Notes under the pieces: generated by a model
Databases searched by the model: none
Seen by the model: only the letters and a program-made list of their open reading frames with translations
What the model was told of the DNA's origin: nothing
Source of the DNA: Bacteroides sp. UBA939
GTDB taxonomy: Bacteria > Bacteroidota > Bacteroidia > Bacteroidales > Bacteroidaceae
DNA length: 41,649 bases
Direction of reading: 5' to 3'
Assembly: GCF_002293435.1 (NCBI RefSeq)
Contig: NZ_DBDF01000161.1
Coordinates: 19,465-61,113 of the forward strand
Position numbers and translations under genes: made by a program
In this document: piece after piece, positions 1 to 7,521 of the stretch
How the letters are laid out: each line of letters starts with the position of its first letter
Numbering within the stretch: the first letter of the stretch is position 1

Positions 1-8
1 GAGAATTC

Positions 9-126
9 GTCTCGTGAGACGAAAAATTTCGTCCCATGAGACAAAAAAATCCGTCTCGTGAGATGAAAAAATCCGTCCCACGAGACGGATTTTTTTGTCT
101 CATGGGACGGATTCTTTTGTCTCACG
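9..126. repeat. 22-bp-period array of 12-bp palindromes
   Basis: Copies of the near-palindrome GTCYCRTGRGAC begin at 9, 31, 53, 75 and 97, with a partial copy at 119, so the period is exactly 22 bp. The cores differ by transitions, mostly at paired positions. The 10-bp spacers are A-rich (ending ATTTC or ATCC) on the left and T-rich (GGATTTTTTT type) on the right, so the whole array is also one large inverted repeat centred near 75-86. It lies just downstream of the PqqD-like gene and could act as a transcription terminator on either strand. It may continue to the left of the window. Confidence 0.85.
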
Positions 127-166
127 AACTTTAGTCAACAGAGTCACATTGTATGATATAGCTTCT

Positions 167-526
167 TTAGCTAACTCTAACTCCTATTCTTAATCGAATA
201 AAACCATCCTTTTGCAATTGCATCACATAAGCAGTGATACGTGAACTGTAGTTCTCATCGGATTGGAAATGTTCGTCAAGCAGGGAAATGATTTCCTGCA
301 CCGTGCGCTTCCCGTCAATCAGACGCCAAACGGCAGTACCGTGCTCTTCAAGACGAACGTGGATATCAGGCGACATACCTTTCGGCAACAAAAAACGACG
401 CATCCACCCGTGCTTAAAGCGGGGATAGACGATCACAGCACAATCGTCTTCCCACTCAGTAGTGACATGATTGCAACACACCGGAATAGCATCCAACAGA
501 TTTACTTTCTCTTTAGAGACTCCCAT
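167..526 (-). CDS. PqqD-like (RiPP recognition element fold) protein
   Basis: This is a soluble protein of 119 residues. Residues about 50-110 match the PqqD family pattern: a basic linker, then a HVRLEEHGTAVWRLIDGKRT stretch, then a helix with IISLLDEHF, ending in an amphipathic helix. PqqD domains are small winged-helix-like modules that usually hold a peptide substrate for a radical-SAM or other RiPP enzyme. No such enzyme or precursor peptide is visible nearby. The gene starts 33 bp after the stop of the MFS transporter on the same strand, so the two are probably co-transcribed. An accessory or regulatory role for the transporter is inference. The family call is fairly firm; the function is unknown. 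Confidence 0.75.
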   Translation of the reverse strand: MGVSKEKVNLLDAIPVCCNHVTTEWEDDCAVIVYPRFKHGWMRRFLLPKGMSPDIHVRLEEHGTAVWRLIDGKRTVQEIISLLDEHFQSDENYSSRITAYVMQLQKDGFIRLRIGVRVS

Positions 527-559
527 ACTTTGTTACCGGGTTCTGTACTTATTCAGTTT

Positions 560-1954
560 TTATGCCTTCCGGATATTGGGTTCTTCCAATCTATACCCGT
601 TTTCTTTATCCGCCTTCTTTAAGAAAAAGGCTACTACAAGAGACAAGCAGGCGATACCGGTAAAGATACACATAGGTATTGTATAATCGTATATATTTGC
701 ACCGTTCGGTTTTTGCCCAACTATGCAATACACATCAAGTACTTTACCAATCAAAGTAGGAATGCCCCACAAACCTATATTCTGAATAAAGAAAATCAAA
801 GCGTATGCCGTACCCAACTGGCTTACCGGGAATATTTTAGCAACCGCAGGCCACATGGCAGACGGAACCAGTGAGAAAGCAATACCCAGAATAATCATCA
901 ATACGATAGCTACCAGCCAGAAGTTAACAGCTGGAAGAGCATAAACAAAGTGTACCCCTATCAACATCGCCGAACCCAGTATCATGATAGAAGCCGATTT
1001 GCCCCGTTTATCAATGAACCCGCCAAAGATTGGGGTCAGAAACAGTGCACCCAATGCCGGAAGTCCGGCAAGAGTTCCGGCAAATTCCTCGGCAATACCA
1101 TATTTAATGATCATCAGTTCGGAAGCAAACTTTTGGAAAGGGAATACACACGAATAGAACAATACGCACAGCAAGGCTATCAACCAGAATCCCGGATTAA
1201 CAAGGATATTCTTCACATCCTTGAAAGAGAATTTCTCTTCTTCCTCTTCGGCTCCGGCTTCTTCTGTGGCAGTAGCTTTCTGCATATCCAACTTCTTATC
1301 CATCACCGCAAACACAAAGAAAGCAACCATACCGCCTAACAACAATATCAATCCCAACAACACCGGAGCTGAAAGTCCCATAGCATTTGCCATAGGAATG
1401 GCTATCGCATAACCGGCTTGAGAACCAATACGCGCCAATGCCACCTGTACTCCCATAGCCGTAGCCAATTCTTTGCCTTTAAACCATTTGGCTATGATTT
1501 TAGTGACTGTAATACCGGCAACTTCGGCACCCACACCGAAAATGGAGTAACCGGCAAAAGCTACAAATACTCCTGCCTTATAACCGAAGATTTCATTCAT
1601 TCCGAAAATCGTAGCATCCGGACCGGCAAGCCCTGTCATAGCATAATATTCGAGTGCCGTACCTCCAACCATCAAGATGGTTGCCAACTTTCCGGTGAAA
1701 CGGATACCAAAGCGGTCAAGGATTAATCCTCCCCAAATCAACATCATGAAGAAAACATTCAGGAAACTGTAACCACCCGTATAGAAGCCGAAGTCGGTAC
1801 TGTCCCACCCTAAGTTGGTTTCCAACATTGTTTTCAACGGTGCAACCACGTCGTTTACATAATAGGCCGCCATCATTGTGAAGGCAACAATCACCAACGC
1901 TCCCCAACGGATGGCTTTGGAGTCGTTCAATCTAAGTTTTAATTGTTCTGACAT
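560..1954 (-). CDS. MFS transporter
   Basis: This is a polytopic inner-membrane protein of 464 residues with about 12 hydrophobic helices. A charged cytoplasmic loop rich in Glu, near residues 225-250, splits the two six-helix halves, as in the major facilitator superfamily. The GLILDRFGIRFTGK segment after the second helix is the MFS loop 2-3 motif (G-x3-D-R-x-G-x-R). The overall look recalls the OxlT/NarK-like anion antiporter branch, but the substrate cannot be read from sequence. It is followed by the PqqD-like gene in a likely two-gene operon. Its leader of roughly 180 nt contains four 15-bp tandem repeats (1992-2051) and a possible -7 box at 2140-2147. Confidence 0.85.
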   Translation of the reverse strand: MSEQLKLRLNDSKAIRWGALVIVAFTMMAAYYVNDVVAPLKTMLETNLGWDSTDFGFYTGGYSFLNVFFMMLIWGGLILDRFGIRFTGKLATILMVGGTALEYYAMTGLAGPDATIFGMNEIFGYKAGVFVAFAGYSIFGVGAEVAGITVTKIIAKWFKGKELATAMGVQVALARIGSQAGYAIAIPMANAMGLSAPVLLGLILLLGGMVAFFVFAVMDKKLDMQKATATEEAGAEEEEEKFSFKDVKNILVNPGFWLIALLCVLFYSCVFPFQKFASELMIIKYGIAEEFAGTLAGLPALGALFLTPIFGGFIDKRGKSASIMILGSAMLIGVHFVYALPAVNFWLVAIVLMIILGIAFSLVPSAMWPAVAKIFPVSQLGTAYALIFFIQNIGLWGIPTLIGKVLDVYCIVGQKPNGANIYDYTIPMCIFTGIACLSLVVAFFLKKADKENGYRLEEPNIRKA

Positions 1955-1991
1955 TGTACTATTTAGATTATTTTGAATTTCAATTTATAGT

Positions 1992-2051
1992 TCCGATTAC
2001 ATTAGCTCTGATTACATTAGCTCTGATTACATCAGTTCCCATTACATTAGC
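1992..2051. repeat. Four tandem 15-bp repeats upstream of the MFS gene
   Basis: The units are 1992-2006, 2007-2021, 2022-2036 and 2037-2051, with consensus TCTGATTACATTAGC. Each differs from the consensus by at most two or three bases. They lie in the probable 5' leader of the minus-strand transporter gene. A plus-strand open frame of 69 codons passes through them, but its repetitive hydrophobic translation is explained by the repeat. Confidence 0.85.
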
Positions 2052-2139
2052 GTATACGAGAGTTGCCTTAATCAACCACGTGCGCATACACGCATATACA
2101 ATAACAAATCTACAAGACAAAAAGTCTATTATGGGCGGT

Positions 2140-2147
2140 AAAGATAG
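2140..2147 (-). promoter_or_regulatory. Possible -7 box for the MFS/PqqD operon
   Basis: On the minus strand this reads TATCTTTA, one base from the Bacteroides -7 consensus TAnnTTTG. No clear -33 TTTG is present at 19-21 nt. It is the best promoter candidate between the secG terminator and the transporter start. Confidence 0.35.
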
Positions 2148-2184
2148 CAAAATCCGCCTTTAAAAGAAAAGATTAGCATAAGAA

Positions 2185-2219
2185 AAGAGGCTGATACCTT
2201 GCGGCATCAACCTCTTTCT
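2185..2219 (-). terminator. Terminator after secG
   Basis: AAAGAGGCTGATACC pairs with GGCATCAACCTCTTT around a TTGC loop, with two pairs requiring G-U. The minus-strand read ends in TCTTTTCTTAT, giving a U-rich tail. It lies about 30 bp after the secG stop and ends the pdxA-to-secG run. Confidence 0.7.
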
Positions 2220-2249
2220 TATTTCTCTTTACGGTCCATTTACATAGCT

Positions 2250-2624
2250 TTAATTAGCCGCAGAGTCTGTTGCAGCAGGAGCTGTGGTTGTTGCAGGAAT
2301 TTCTGTTTGCGGAACAGTTGTACCAACAGGCATATTATACGGATTGGTTCTTTCTTCCTGCTGTGCTTGTTCCAGAATCACATCTCCACTTTTACCGGAA
2401 GAAGAAGGAAGAACATAAGCAGTAGCAATACTCATCACAACCATGAATGCAGCCAAACTCCATGTGGCTTTTTCCAGAAAGTCAGTAGTCTTGCGTACAC
2501 CCATAATCTGATTGGAAGAAGAGAATCCGGATGCCAGACCGCCTCCTTTGGAATTTTGAATCAATACAATGAAACACATCAGCAAGGATGCAACTACCAT
2601 TAAGATAACTAATAATAAGTACAT
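2250..2624 (-). CDS. secG: Preprotein translocase subunit SecG
   Basis: This is a small membrane subunit of the SecYEG channel that assists SecA-driven protein export. From the ATG at 2624 the protein has 124 residues. It begins with a transmembrane helix (MYLLLVILMVVASLLMCFIV), then the family hallmark LIQNSKGGGLASGF near residues 21-35, then a second helix (WSLAAFMVVMSIATAYVL) and a Pro/Thr/Ala-rich tail typical of Bacteroidetes SecG. An in-frame ATG at 2645 would add seven polar residues and overlap the upstream gene; 2624 lies 4 nt after that gene's stop and starts directly with the helix, so it is preferred. It is the last gene of its operon and has its own terminator. The motor secA is encoded 20 kb away in this window. 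Confidence 0.93.
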   Translation of the reverse strand: MYLLLVILMVVASLLMCFIVLIQNSKGGGLASGFSSSNQIMGVRKTTDFLEKATWSLAAFMVVMSIATAYVLPSSSGKSGDVILEQAQQEERTNPYNMPVGTTVPQTEIPATTTAPAATDSAAN

Positions 2625-2628
2625 TTTG

Positions 2629-3408
2629 TTATTTTGATTTAGCATTAATAATCAATTTCTCCAAAAATCTAATTTGGTCTGCAAAGTAAGCATTTTTTTT
2701 TGGATAATTCAAACTTAATTTTTTAATAATTTCAAGCGCCTTGTCATATCGGCGCTGTTTGATATAAATTTTCGCCAAAGTTTCGGTAAAACAGGTGTCA
2801 TCCAAGTCATCAGACGGTAATTCCTGAGGAATACTCTCACCTGTATCTTCGGTTTCAGTTTCCCGGTCTACTTCCACCTCCCGGCTCACTACTACTTCAC
2901 TTTGACGGATGAAACCATCTATTAAATCTTGCCCACGCAATCTCTGTACTTCTGTTGAAGCAGGCAAGGATTCTCTTTGTTCGTCTCCTCCTTCACGGTC
3001 TTCCAACAGATAGGCAGTATAATCCATTGCATAATCCAGTTCTGTTGCCTGAGAATGTTCTTCGGGAATAGTTGCAAGAAAAGCGTCAATCAATGAAAGG
3101 GTACGATCCATAGAAGGTTCTTCATCCTTCTCCTTTTCTGTAACTTGCGCAGCAGCACGAGACCGGAGCATATAGCGGTCTCCTTCGATAAGGTAAAACA
3201 GAACACGCCGATCTGATACATACAATACAGCTTTGCGCAGTTCGGCGCCAAAGTTAATGTCGTGCAGCAGATAGAGATTCTTGAGATAGAGCAAACGTAA
3301 GGACTGAAAATAGGGATAACGGGCAACCAGCGTACGAAGTTCGTACAAAGTCTCCCGGTTCAACGTTTCGGGTTGCTGTATCCATTGTTGTAAATGCGCA
3401 GGAGTCAT
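2629..3408 (-). CDS. TPR-like protein between lptE and secG
   Basis: This is a protein of 259 residues with no signal peptide. The N-terminal half is helical (QQWIQQPETLNRETLYELRTLV). The middle (residues about 95-190) is acidic and low in complexity. The C-terminal 60 residues, around TCFTETLAKIYIKQRRYDKA, form at least one clear tetratricopeptide repeat, a protein-protein interaction module. It starts 8 bp after the lptE stop and ends 4 bp before secG, so it is co-transcribed with envelope genes. The specific function is unknown; a cytoplasmic scaffold role is only a guess from the TPR. Confidence 0.8.
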   Translation of the reverse strand: MTPAHLQQWIQQPETLNRETLYELRTLVARYPYFQSLRLLYLKNLYLLHDINFGAELRKAVLYVSDRRVLFYLIEGDRYMLRSRAAAQVTEKEKDEEPSMDRTLSLIDAFLATIPEEHSQATELDYAMDYTAYLLEDREGGDEQRESLPASTEVQRLRGQDLIDGFIRQSEVVVSREVEVDRETETEDTGESIPQELPSDDLDDTCFTETLAKIYIKQRRYDKALEIIKKLSLNYPKKNAYFADQIRFLEKLIINAKSK

Positions 3409-3416
3409 TCTCTATC

Positions 3417-3944
3417 TTACCAGTTAGCTACGGTTGCGTTAAAGATTTGTTCTGTGATGTCTTTCACCATTAGGCTTATCAACTGATCTTGCACACTCTC
3501 CAATCTCTCGCTGGAATCATAAGTTTGGAAAGCCGAGAATTGTTTATCGGTAAAATCGTCTTCATGCTTTGTATTATTAACATAACGAACATTAACAGTC
3601 AACGTTAGTTTCACTTTTGAAGAATAGCCACTGGCATCTACCGACTCATTGTACTGATTGTAACCGGTAATTTCACCATCTATTTCAAGGTCGGCATTGG
3701 CATTCACTATTGATAACCTTGTCTGGCGGATAAACATATCTTTCAAATCCTGATTAAACTGTATAGCCAGAGGAGCATACACATATTCCGCCCGGTTAGA
3801 AAAATCAGCTATAGAGATGGTTTTTACTTTATTATAATCAATGGAACTTATCGGGGCAAGCCCTATCGTCACACTACATGAGTTTACCACTAACAATATA
3901 GCCAACAACATACTTGTTGAAGCTATCTTTTTAATCCAATCCAT
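3417..3944 (-). CDS. lptE: LptE-like LPS assembly lipoprotein
   Basis: This is an outer-membrane lipoprotein expected to plug the LptD barrel and help insert LPS. The protein has 175 residues. A lipoprotein signal peptide ends in the lipobox VNSC with Cys23. The mature part has the short alternating strands of the LptE fold: a KTISIADFSNRAEY strand near residue 40, a central helix (LAIQFNQDLKDMFIRQT), then DLEIDGEITGYNQY and a long strand of KVKLTLTVNVRYVN, ending in a helix. The length agrees with Bacteroidetes LptE. It overlaps the end of the sigma-54 activator gene by 14 bp, which indicates translational coupling. Confidence 0.85.
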   Translation of the reverse strand: MDWIKKIASTSMLLAILLVVNSCSVTIGLAPISSIDYNKVKTISIADFSNRAEYVYAPLAIQFNQDLKDMFIRQTRLSIVNANADLEIDGEITGYNQYNESVDASGYSSKVKLTLTVNVRYVNNTKHEDDFTDKQFSAFQTYDSSERLESVQDQLISLMVKDITEQIFNATVANW

Positions 3945-5175
3945 ATTCTTTAATCTTTCTGTATAAGGTACGCTCGGAAATATTCAAGTCTTTGGCTGCA
4001 CTTTTACGTTTGCCATGATGCTTTTCCAAAGCTTTTCGTATCATTTCTTTCTCTACTTCATCCAAGGAGAGAGACTCTTCTACGTATTCTTCCGTATCCT
4101 GTATATCTTCGTCCATATCACGAGACGGCTTCACGGACGGATGAATAATTGTGGGTACGCTGCTTGCAGATGCAGGAGTAACCACGGCCGGAGGCTGAGA
4201 GTAATAAGTGGCAGATACAGCCGGAGCAGCAGCCTTGCCGCGTTCTGCCATAATTTCATGTACCAGTTTCTTCAGTTCCGTAACATCCTGGCGCATATCG
4301 AAAAGAACCTGATATAAAATCTCCCGCTCACTTTCAAAGCTTTTGGATTTGACGCCGAACAAAGCCGGAAGACGTTGCATGTTATCCTGAACAGGTAAAT
4401 ATCCTTGCAGAATGGAAGCGTTGATTTCACGGTTCGTTTCTATAATAGATATTTGCTCGGTGATATTCTTTAATTGACGCACATTACCGGGCCATGAAAA
4501 AGCAAGAAGCACTTGCTTGGCATCCTCTGTCAACTGGATAGCGGGCATGCGGTATTTTTCCGCAAAGTCCGAAGCAAATTTACGGAACAACAGCAAAACA
4601 TCTTCTCCGCGTTCACGTAAGGAAGGTACCTGGATGGGGACTGTATTAAGGCGGTAATACAAGTCTTCCCGAAAGCGTCCTTCGGAAATAGCCAACGCCA
4701 GGTTTACATTGGTAGCCGCCACAATACGCACATTCGTTTTCTGTACTTTGGATGAACCTACTTTGATAAATTCGCCACTCTCAAGAACACGAAGCAAACG
4801 GGCTTGCGTAGGTAAAGGTAATTCCCCTACCTCATCCAGAAAAATAGTCCCTCCGTCTGCTTCCCCAAAGTAACCTTTCCGTTCGCCGATAGCACCGGTG
4901 AAAGCCCCTTTTTCATGACCGAACAGTTCAGAATCAATAGTACCTTCCGGAATAGCGCCACAATTCACCGCAATGTACTGACCGTGCTTACGCCGGCTGT
5001 ACTGGTGTATAATCTGAGGAAAGCTCTCTTTACCTACGCCGCTCTCCCCAGTTATCAGTACAGACAAATCGGTAGGTGCTACCTGAATAGCAACATCTAT
5101 CGCACGCGCCAATGATTCATTGTTACCAATGATGCCAAAACGTAATTTAACTTGTTGTATTTCCGATCTTGTCAT
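3931..5175 (-). CDS. Sigma-54 activator (AAA+ and Fis-type HTH) without a receiver domain
   Basis: This is a bacterial enhancer-binding protein that hydrolyses ATP to open sigma-54 RNA polymerase complexes. The AAA+ domain starts almost at once (residue about 13): Walker A GESGVGKE at 43-50, the sigma-54 contact loop GAFTGA at 90-95, and Walker B TIFLDE at 110-115. A Pro/Ala/Ser-rich linker covers about 310-350. A Fis-type helix-turn-helix ends the protein (SAAKDLNISERTLYRKIKEY). There is no N-terminal receiver, GAF or PAS domain, so input must come from expression level or a partner. It sits 2 bp after pdxA and overlaps lptE. Which promoters it activates cannot be read here. Confidence 0.92.
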   Translation of the reverse strand: MTRSEIQQVKLRFGIIGNNESLARAIDVAIQVAPTDLSVLITGESGVGKESFPQIIHQYSRRKHGQYIAVNCGAIPEGTIDSELFGHEKGAFTGAIGERKGYFGEADGGTIFLDEVGELPLPTQARLLRVLESGEFIKVGSSKVQKTNVRIVAATNVNLALAISEGRFREDLYYRLNTVPIQVPSLRERGEDVLLLFRKFASDFAEKYRMPAIQLTEDAKQVLLAFSWPGNVRQLKNITEQISIIETNREINASILQGYLPVQDNMQRLPALFGVKSKSFESEREILYQVLFDMRQDVTELKKLVHEIMAERGKAAAPAVSATYYSQPPAVVTPASASSVPTIIHPSVKPSRDMDEDIQDTEEYVEESLSLDEVEKEMIRKALEKHHGKRKSAAKDLNISERTLYRKIKEYGLD

Positions 5176-5177
5176 GC

Positions 5178-6275
5178 CTATAAATCCTCTTCCACACTAT
5201 CAAGTTTCAGTTTATCGCTATCATCGCGTTTTTCGTAATATTGTTTTCGCAAGGGATTGGCATGTGCAGTCTTCTCACGCAAACGGTTACGGAACACATC
5301 AATAGACACATAAACAGCCTGTCGGAAAGAATCTTCACTTGCCAATCCTTTTCCGGCAATGTCGTACGCAGTACCATGAGCCGGCGAGGTACGTACAACG
5401 GATAATCCGGCAGTATAATTCACACCTTCATCCATCACCAAAGCTTTAAAAGGAGCTAGTCCCTGGTCATGGTACATGGCAAGCACGCCATCAAAATGAG
5501 TAAAATTGCCCGAACCCATAAAACCGTCGGCAGGATAAGGCCCGTAACATAAGATACCTTTCGCCGCCATCTCTTTCAATGCAGGAATAATGATTTCTTC
5601 TTCTTCCTTTCCCAATAAACCTTCGTCTCCGGCATGTGGATTCAAAGAAAGTACGGCAATCCGCGGAGCGCCAATACCAAAATCCTGCTTCAATGAATTA
5701 TGAAAGGTTCTCAGTTTCTCCTGTATCAGCTCTTTCGTTATTGTGGAAGCAATCTGGCTTACAGGAATATGTCCTGTAACCAATGCTACCCGGAAATCAT
5801 CTTTCATCAAAATCATCAATGATTTGGCGCCGTCTCCCAGTCTTTCTTCCATGTATTCCGTATGACCGGGAAATGAGAAAGTCTCAGACTGAACAGTATG
5901 CTTATTGATAGGAGCAGTGACAATCACATCAATAAGTCCTTTCTTATATTCTTCAACAGCCCTTTCTAATGCATCCAATGCTGCCTTTCCCGCTTCGGAA
6001 TCAGCTTTCGAAAATTCCACTTTTATTTCATCATCCGTACAATTCACTACACTCAAACGGTTATGGGAAGCATCCGAAGCAGAATTCACTATACTGAAGT
6101 TCGTCGGCAAATCAAGTACCTTACGATGATAGGCAGCCACCTTAGGTGAACCATATATAATAGGTGTACACAGTTCCAACATAACGGGATCAGCGAATGT
6201 TTTCAGAATAACCTCATACCCCACTCCATTAATGTCTCCTTGCGTAATGCCGACTCTAACCTTACTATTTTCCAT
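5178..6275 (-). CDS. pdxA: 4-hydroxythreonine-4-phosphate dehydrogenase PdxA
   Basis: This enzyme oxidises 4-phosphohydroxy-L-threonine with NAD in the DXP-dependent pyridoxal 5'-phosphate pathway. The protein has 365 residues. It opens with RVGITQGDINGVGYEV, the family N-terminus. The three metal-binding His motifs are present: FPGHTEYM near residue 136, LNPHAGDEG near 213 and MYHDQGL near 268. The C-terminal signature is SPAHGTAYDIAGKG. It is slightly longer than enterobacterial PdxA, with a charged tail. It begins 99 bp after the DUF4837 gene and ends 2 bp before the sigma-54 activator. Confidence 0.95.
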   Translation of the reverse strand: MENSKVRVGITQGDINGVGYEVILKTFADPVMLELCTPIIYGSPKVAAYHRKVLDLPTNFSIVNSASDASHNRLSVVNCTDDEIKVEFSKADSEAGKAALDALERAVEEYKKGLIDVIVTAPINKHTVQSETFSFPGHTEYMEERLGDGAKSLMILMKDDFRVALVTGHIPVSQIASTITKELIQEKLRTFHNSLKQDFGIGAPRIAVLSLNPHAGDEGLLGKEEEEIIIPALKEMAAKGILCYGPYPADGFMGSGNFTHFDGVLAMYHDQGLAPFKALVMDEGVNYTAGLSVVRTSPAHGTAYDIAGKGLASEDSFRQAVYVSIDVFRNRLREKTAHANPLRKQYYEKRDDSDKLKLDSVEEDL

Positions 6276-6300
6276 TTTTTAATTATATCAAGTAAATTGA

Positions 6301-6326
6301 GCACAAAAGCATGAGATGTTTTGTGC
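6301..6326. terminator. Inverted repeat after the DUF4837 gene
   Basis: GCACAAAA (6301-6308) pairs with TTTTGTGC (6319-6326) around a 10-nt loop, about 50 bp past the stop of the DUF4837 gene and 25 bp before the pdxA start. There is no long U tail, so it may be a weak terminator or attenuator. Confidence 0.4.
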
Positions 6327-6374
6327 ATCTATGCCTCTATCTTCAAAACAACATTATTATTCTTTACCGGTATT

Positions 6375-7409
6375 TTATTCCCTTGTCACTCCCAACGGAA
6401 TTTCCGCCCCGCTCTGCTTGTCGCTTGGTACTCTCAATGTATAAAGAGAGGCTTCCATCTGACGCACCAAGTTACGTTTCAGTTTATCAGGCGAATAAAT
6501 AAATACCTCCACGACTACTACACGCTGGTTTACTTCGTCCAAACGCATGAGCGAAACATAAGGACCACCCATGAAGTCACCTTTCATACGCCACAAGCCA
6601 CGTGCTTCCAAAGCATACTCGCCTTGTATATTGAGCGGACGTACATCTGTCAACAGCGAATCAGTTGCCATATACATGCCTTCCCTGGCTCCGGGGATGT
6701 TAGCTTTCATGAAAGAGTCGCGCTTCTGCACAAAGTATTCTTTGGTAAACGTATTCTTGTCTCTATAAGGAAAGGAATAAATAACAAAGTTCTGGTCACC
6801 GGTAGCAGCATTTGTCCCTGCCCAGAAGAAATCTTTACCTTGCTTGGAAGCAGACAGTTCGGCCGACACCCACACATCACAGTCAAACATGCTTTTCACT
6901 GTCGTTGCAACATAGTCATTATGCTTGTTCTCCAGTAATGCAATCTGCCGGTTCATCTCCGCACGAGTGAAGAAATCTATAATGACCTGGCTATTTTCCG
7001 TCACAAATTTCTCAAAAGAAGCCTCGTCTGGAGCCTGGATAGTCAGAATGGTTTGCGGAGAAGCATATACATCCCTTGCATACTTAAACTTAGGCTGGGT
7101 ATAAATATTCTGCACATCAGCAATAATGATATTACGTATTAACTTCAATGTAGAATCATAATTGGAAGGAGAAGTGTACATCATACGAAACGAACGCTCA
7201 GACTGGGGAAGCCCCGGTACGTCCGAATCAAGTACATCAAAAAGGGCTCTGCCGGACGGACGTTCCCACATAGCAGGCTCAACCACTACCAGAATTTCAT
7301 AAGCACGACCGCTGGAGGTCGCACCGAACACGCCTTTTTTACCGCCACTACATGCGGAGAAGGCCATTGTAACAAGAGCTAAGCTCAAATAAAACAGGTG
7401 CTTTTTCAT
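6375..7409 (-). CDS. DUF4837 family lipoprotein
   Basis: This is a predicted envelope lipoprotein of 344 residues. The signal peptide ends in lipobox FSAC with Cys20, followed by a Gly/Lys linker. The mature domain starts with GRAYEILVVVEPAMWERPSG and shows mixed alpha/beta content, with PQSERSFRMMYTSP and a late WRMKGDFMGGPYVS motif, as in the Bacteroidetes DUF4837 family. No catalytic motif is evident. Spacing to rlmN (112 bp) and pdxA (99 bp) suggests it may have its own transcript. The function is unknown. Confidence 0.8.
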   Translation of the reverse strand: MKKHLFYLSLALVTMAFSACSGGKKGVFGATSSGRAYEILVVVEPAMWERPSGRALFDVLDSDVPGLPQSERSFRMMYTSPSNYDSTLKLIRNIIIADVQNIYTQPKFKYARDVYASPQTILTIQAPDEASFEKFVTENSQVIIDFFTRAEMNRQIALLENKHNDYVATTVKSMFDCDVWVSAELSASKQGKDFFWAGTNAATGDQNFVIYSFPYRDKNTFTKEYFVQKRDSFMKANIPGAREGMYMATDSLLTDVRPLNIQGEYALEARGLWRMKGDFMGGPYVSLMRLDEVNQRVVVVEVFIYSPDKLKRNLVRQMEASLYTLRVPSDKQSGAEIPLGVTRE

Positions 7410-7521
7410 ATACTTATCAATTAATGTTTTTACAAAACTACAAAGAATGCATATATCATCCGCGTCAATTATAATAATTTATATTAAGAGCCTGTTTAAA
7501 TTTCCTTTTTTAAAGTCTTAA

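Noticed and set aside
9..126. CRISPR-like array
   Set aside because: The repeats are 12-bp palindromes with 10-bp low-complexity spacers of similar sequence, and no cas genes are present.
1954..2163. Plus-strand open frame of 69 codons over the 15-bp repeats
   Set aside because: Its repeated ITLAL-type translation comes from the DNA repeat, it is antisense to the transporter leader, and it has no start context or family resemblance.
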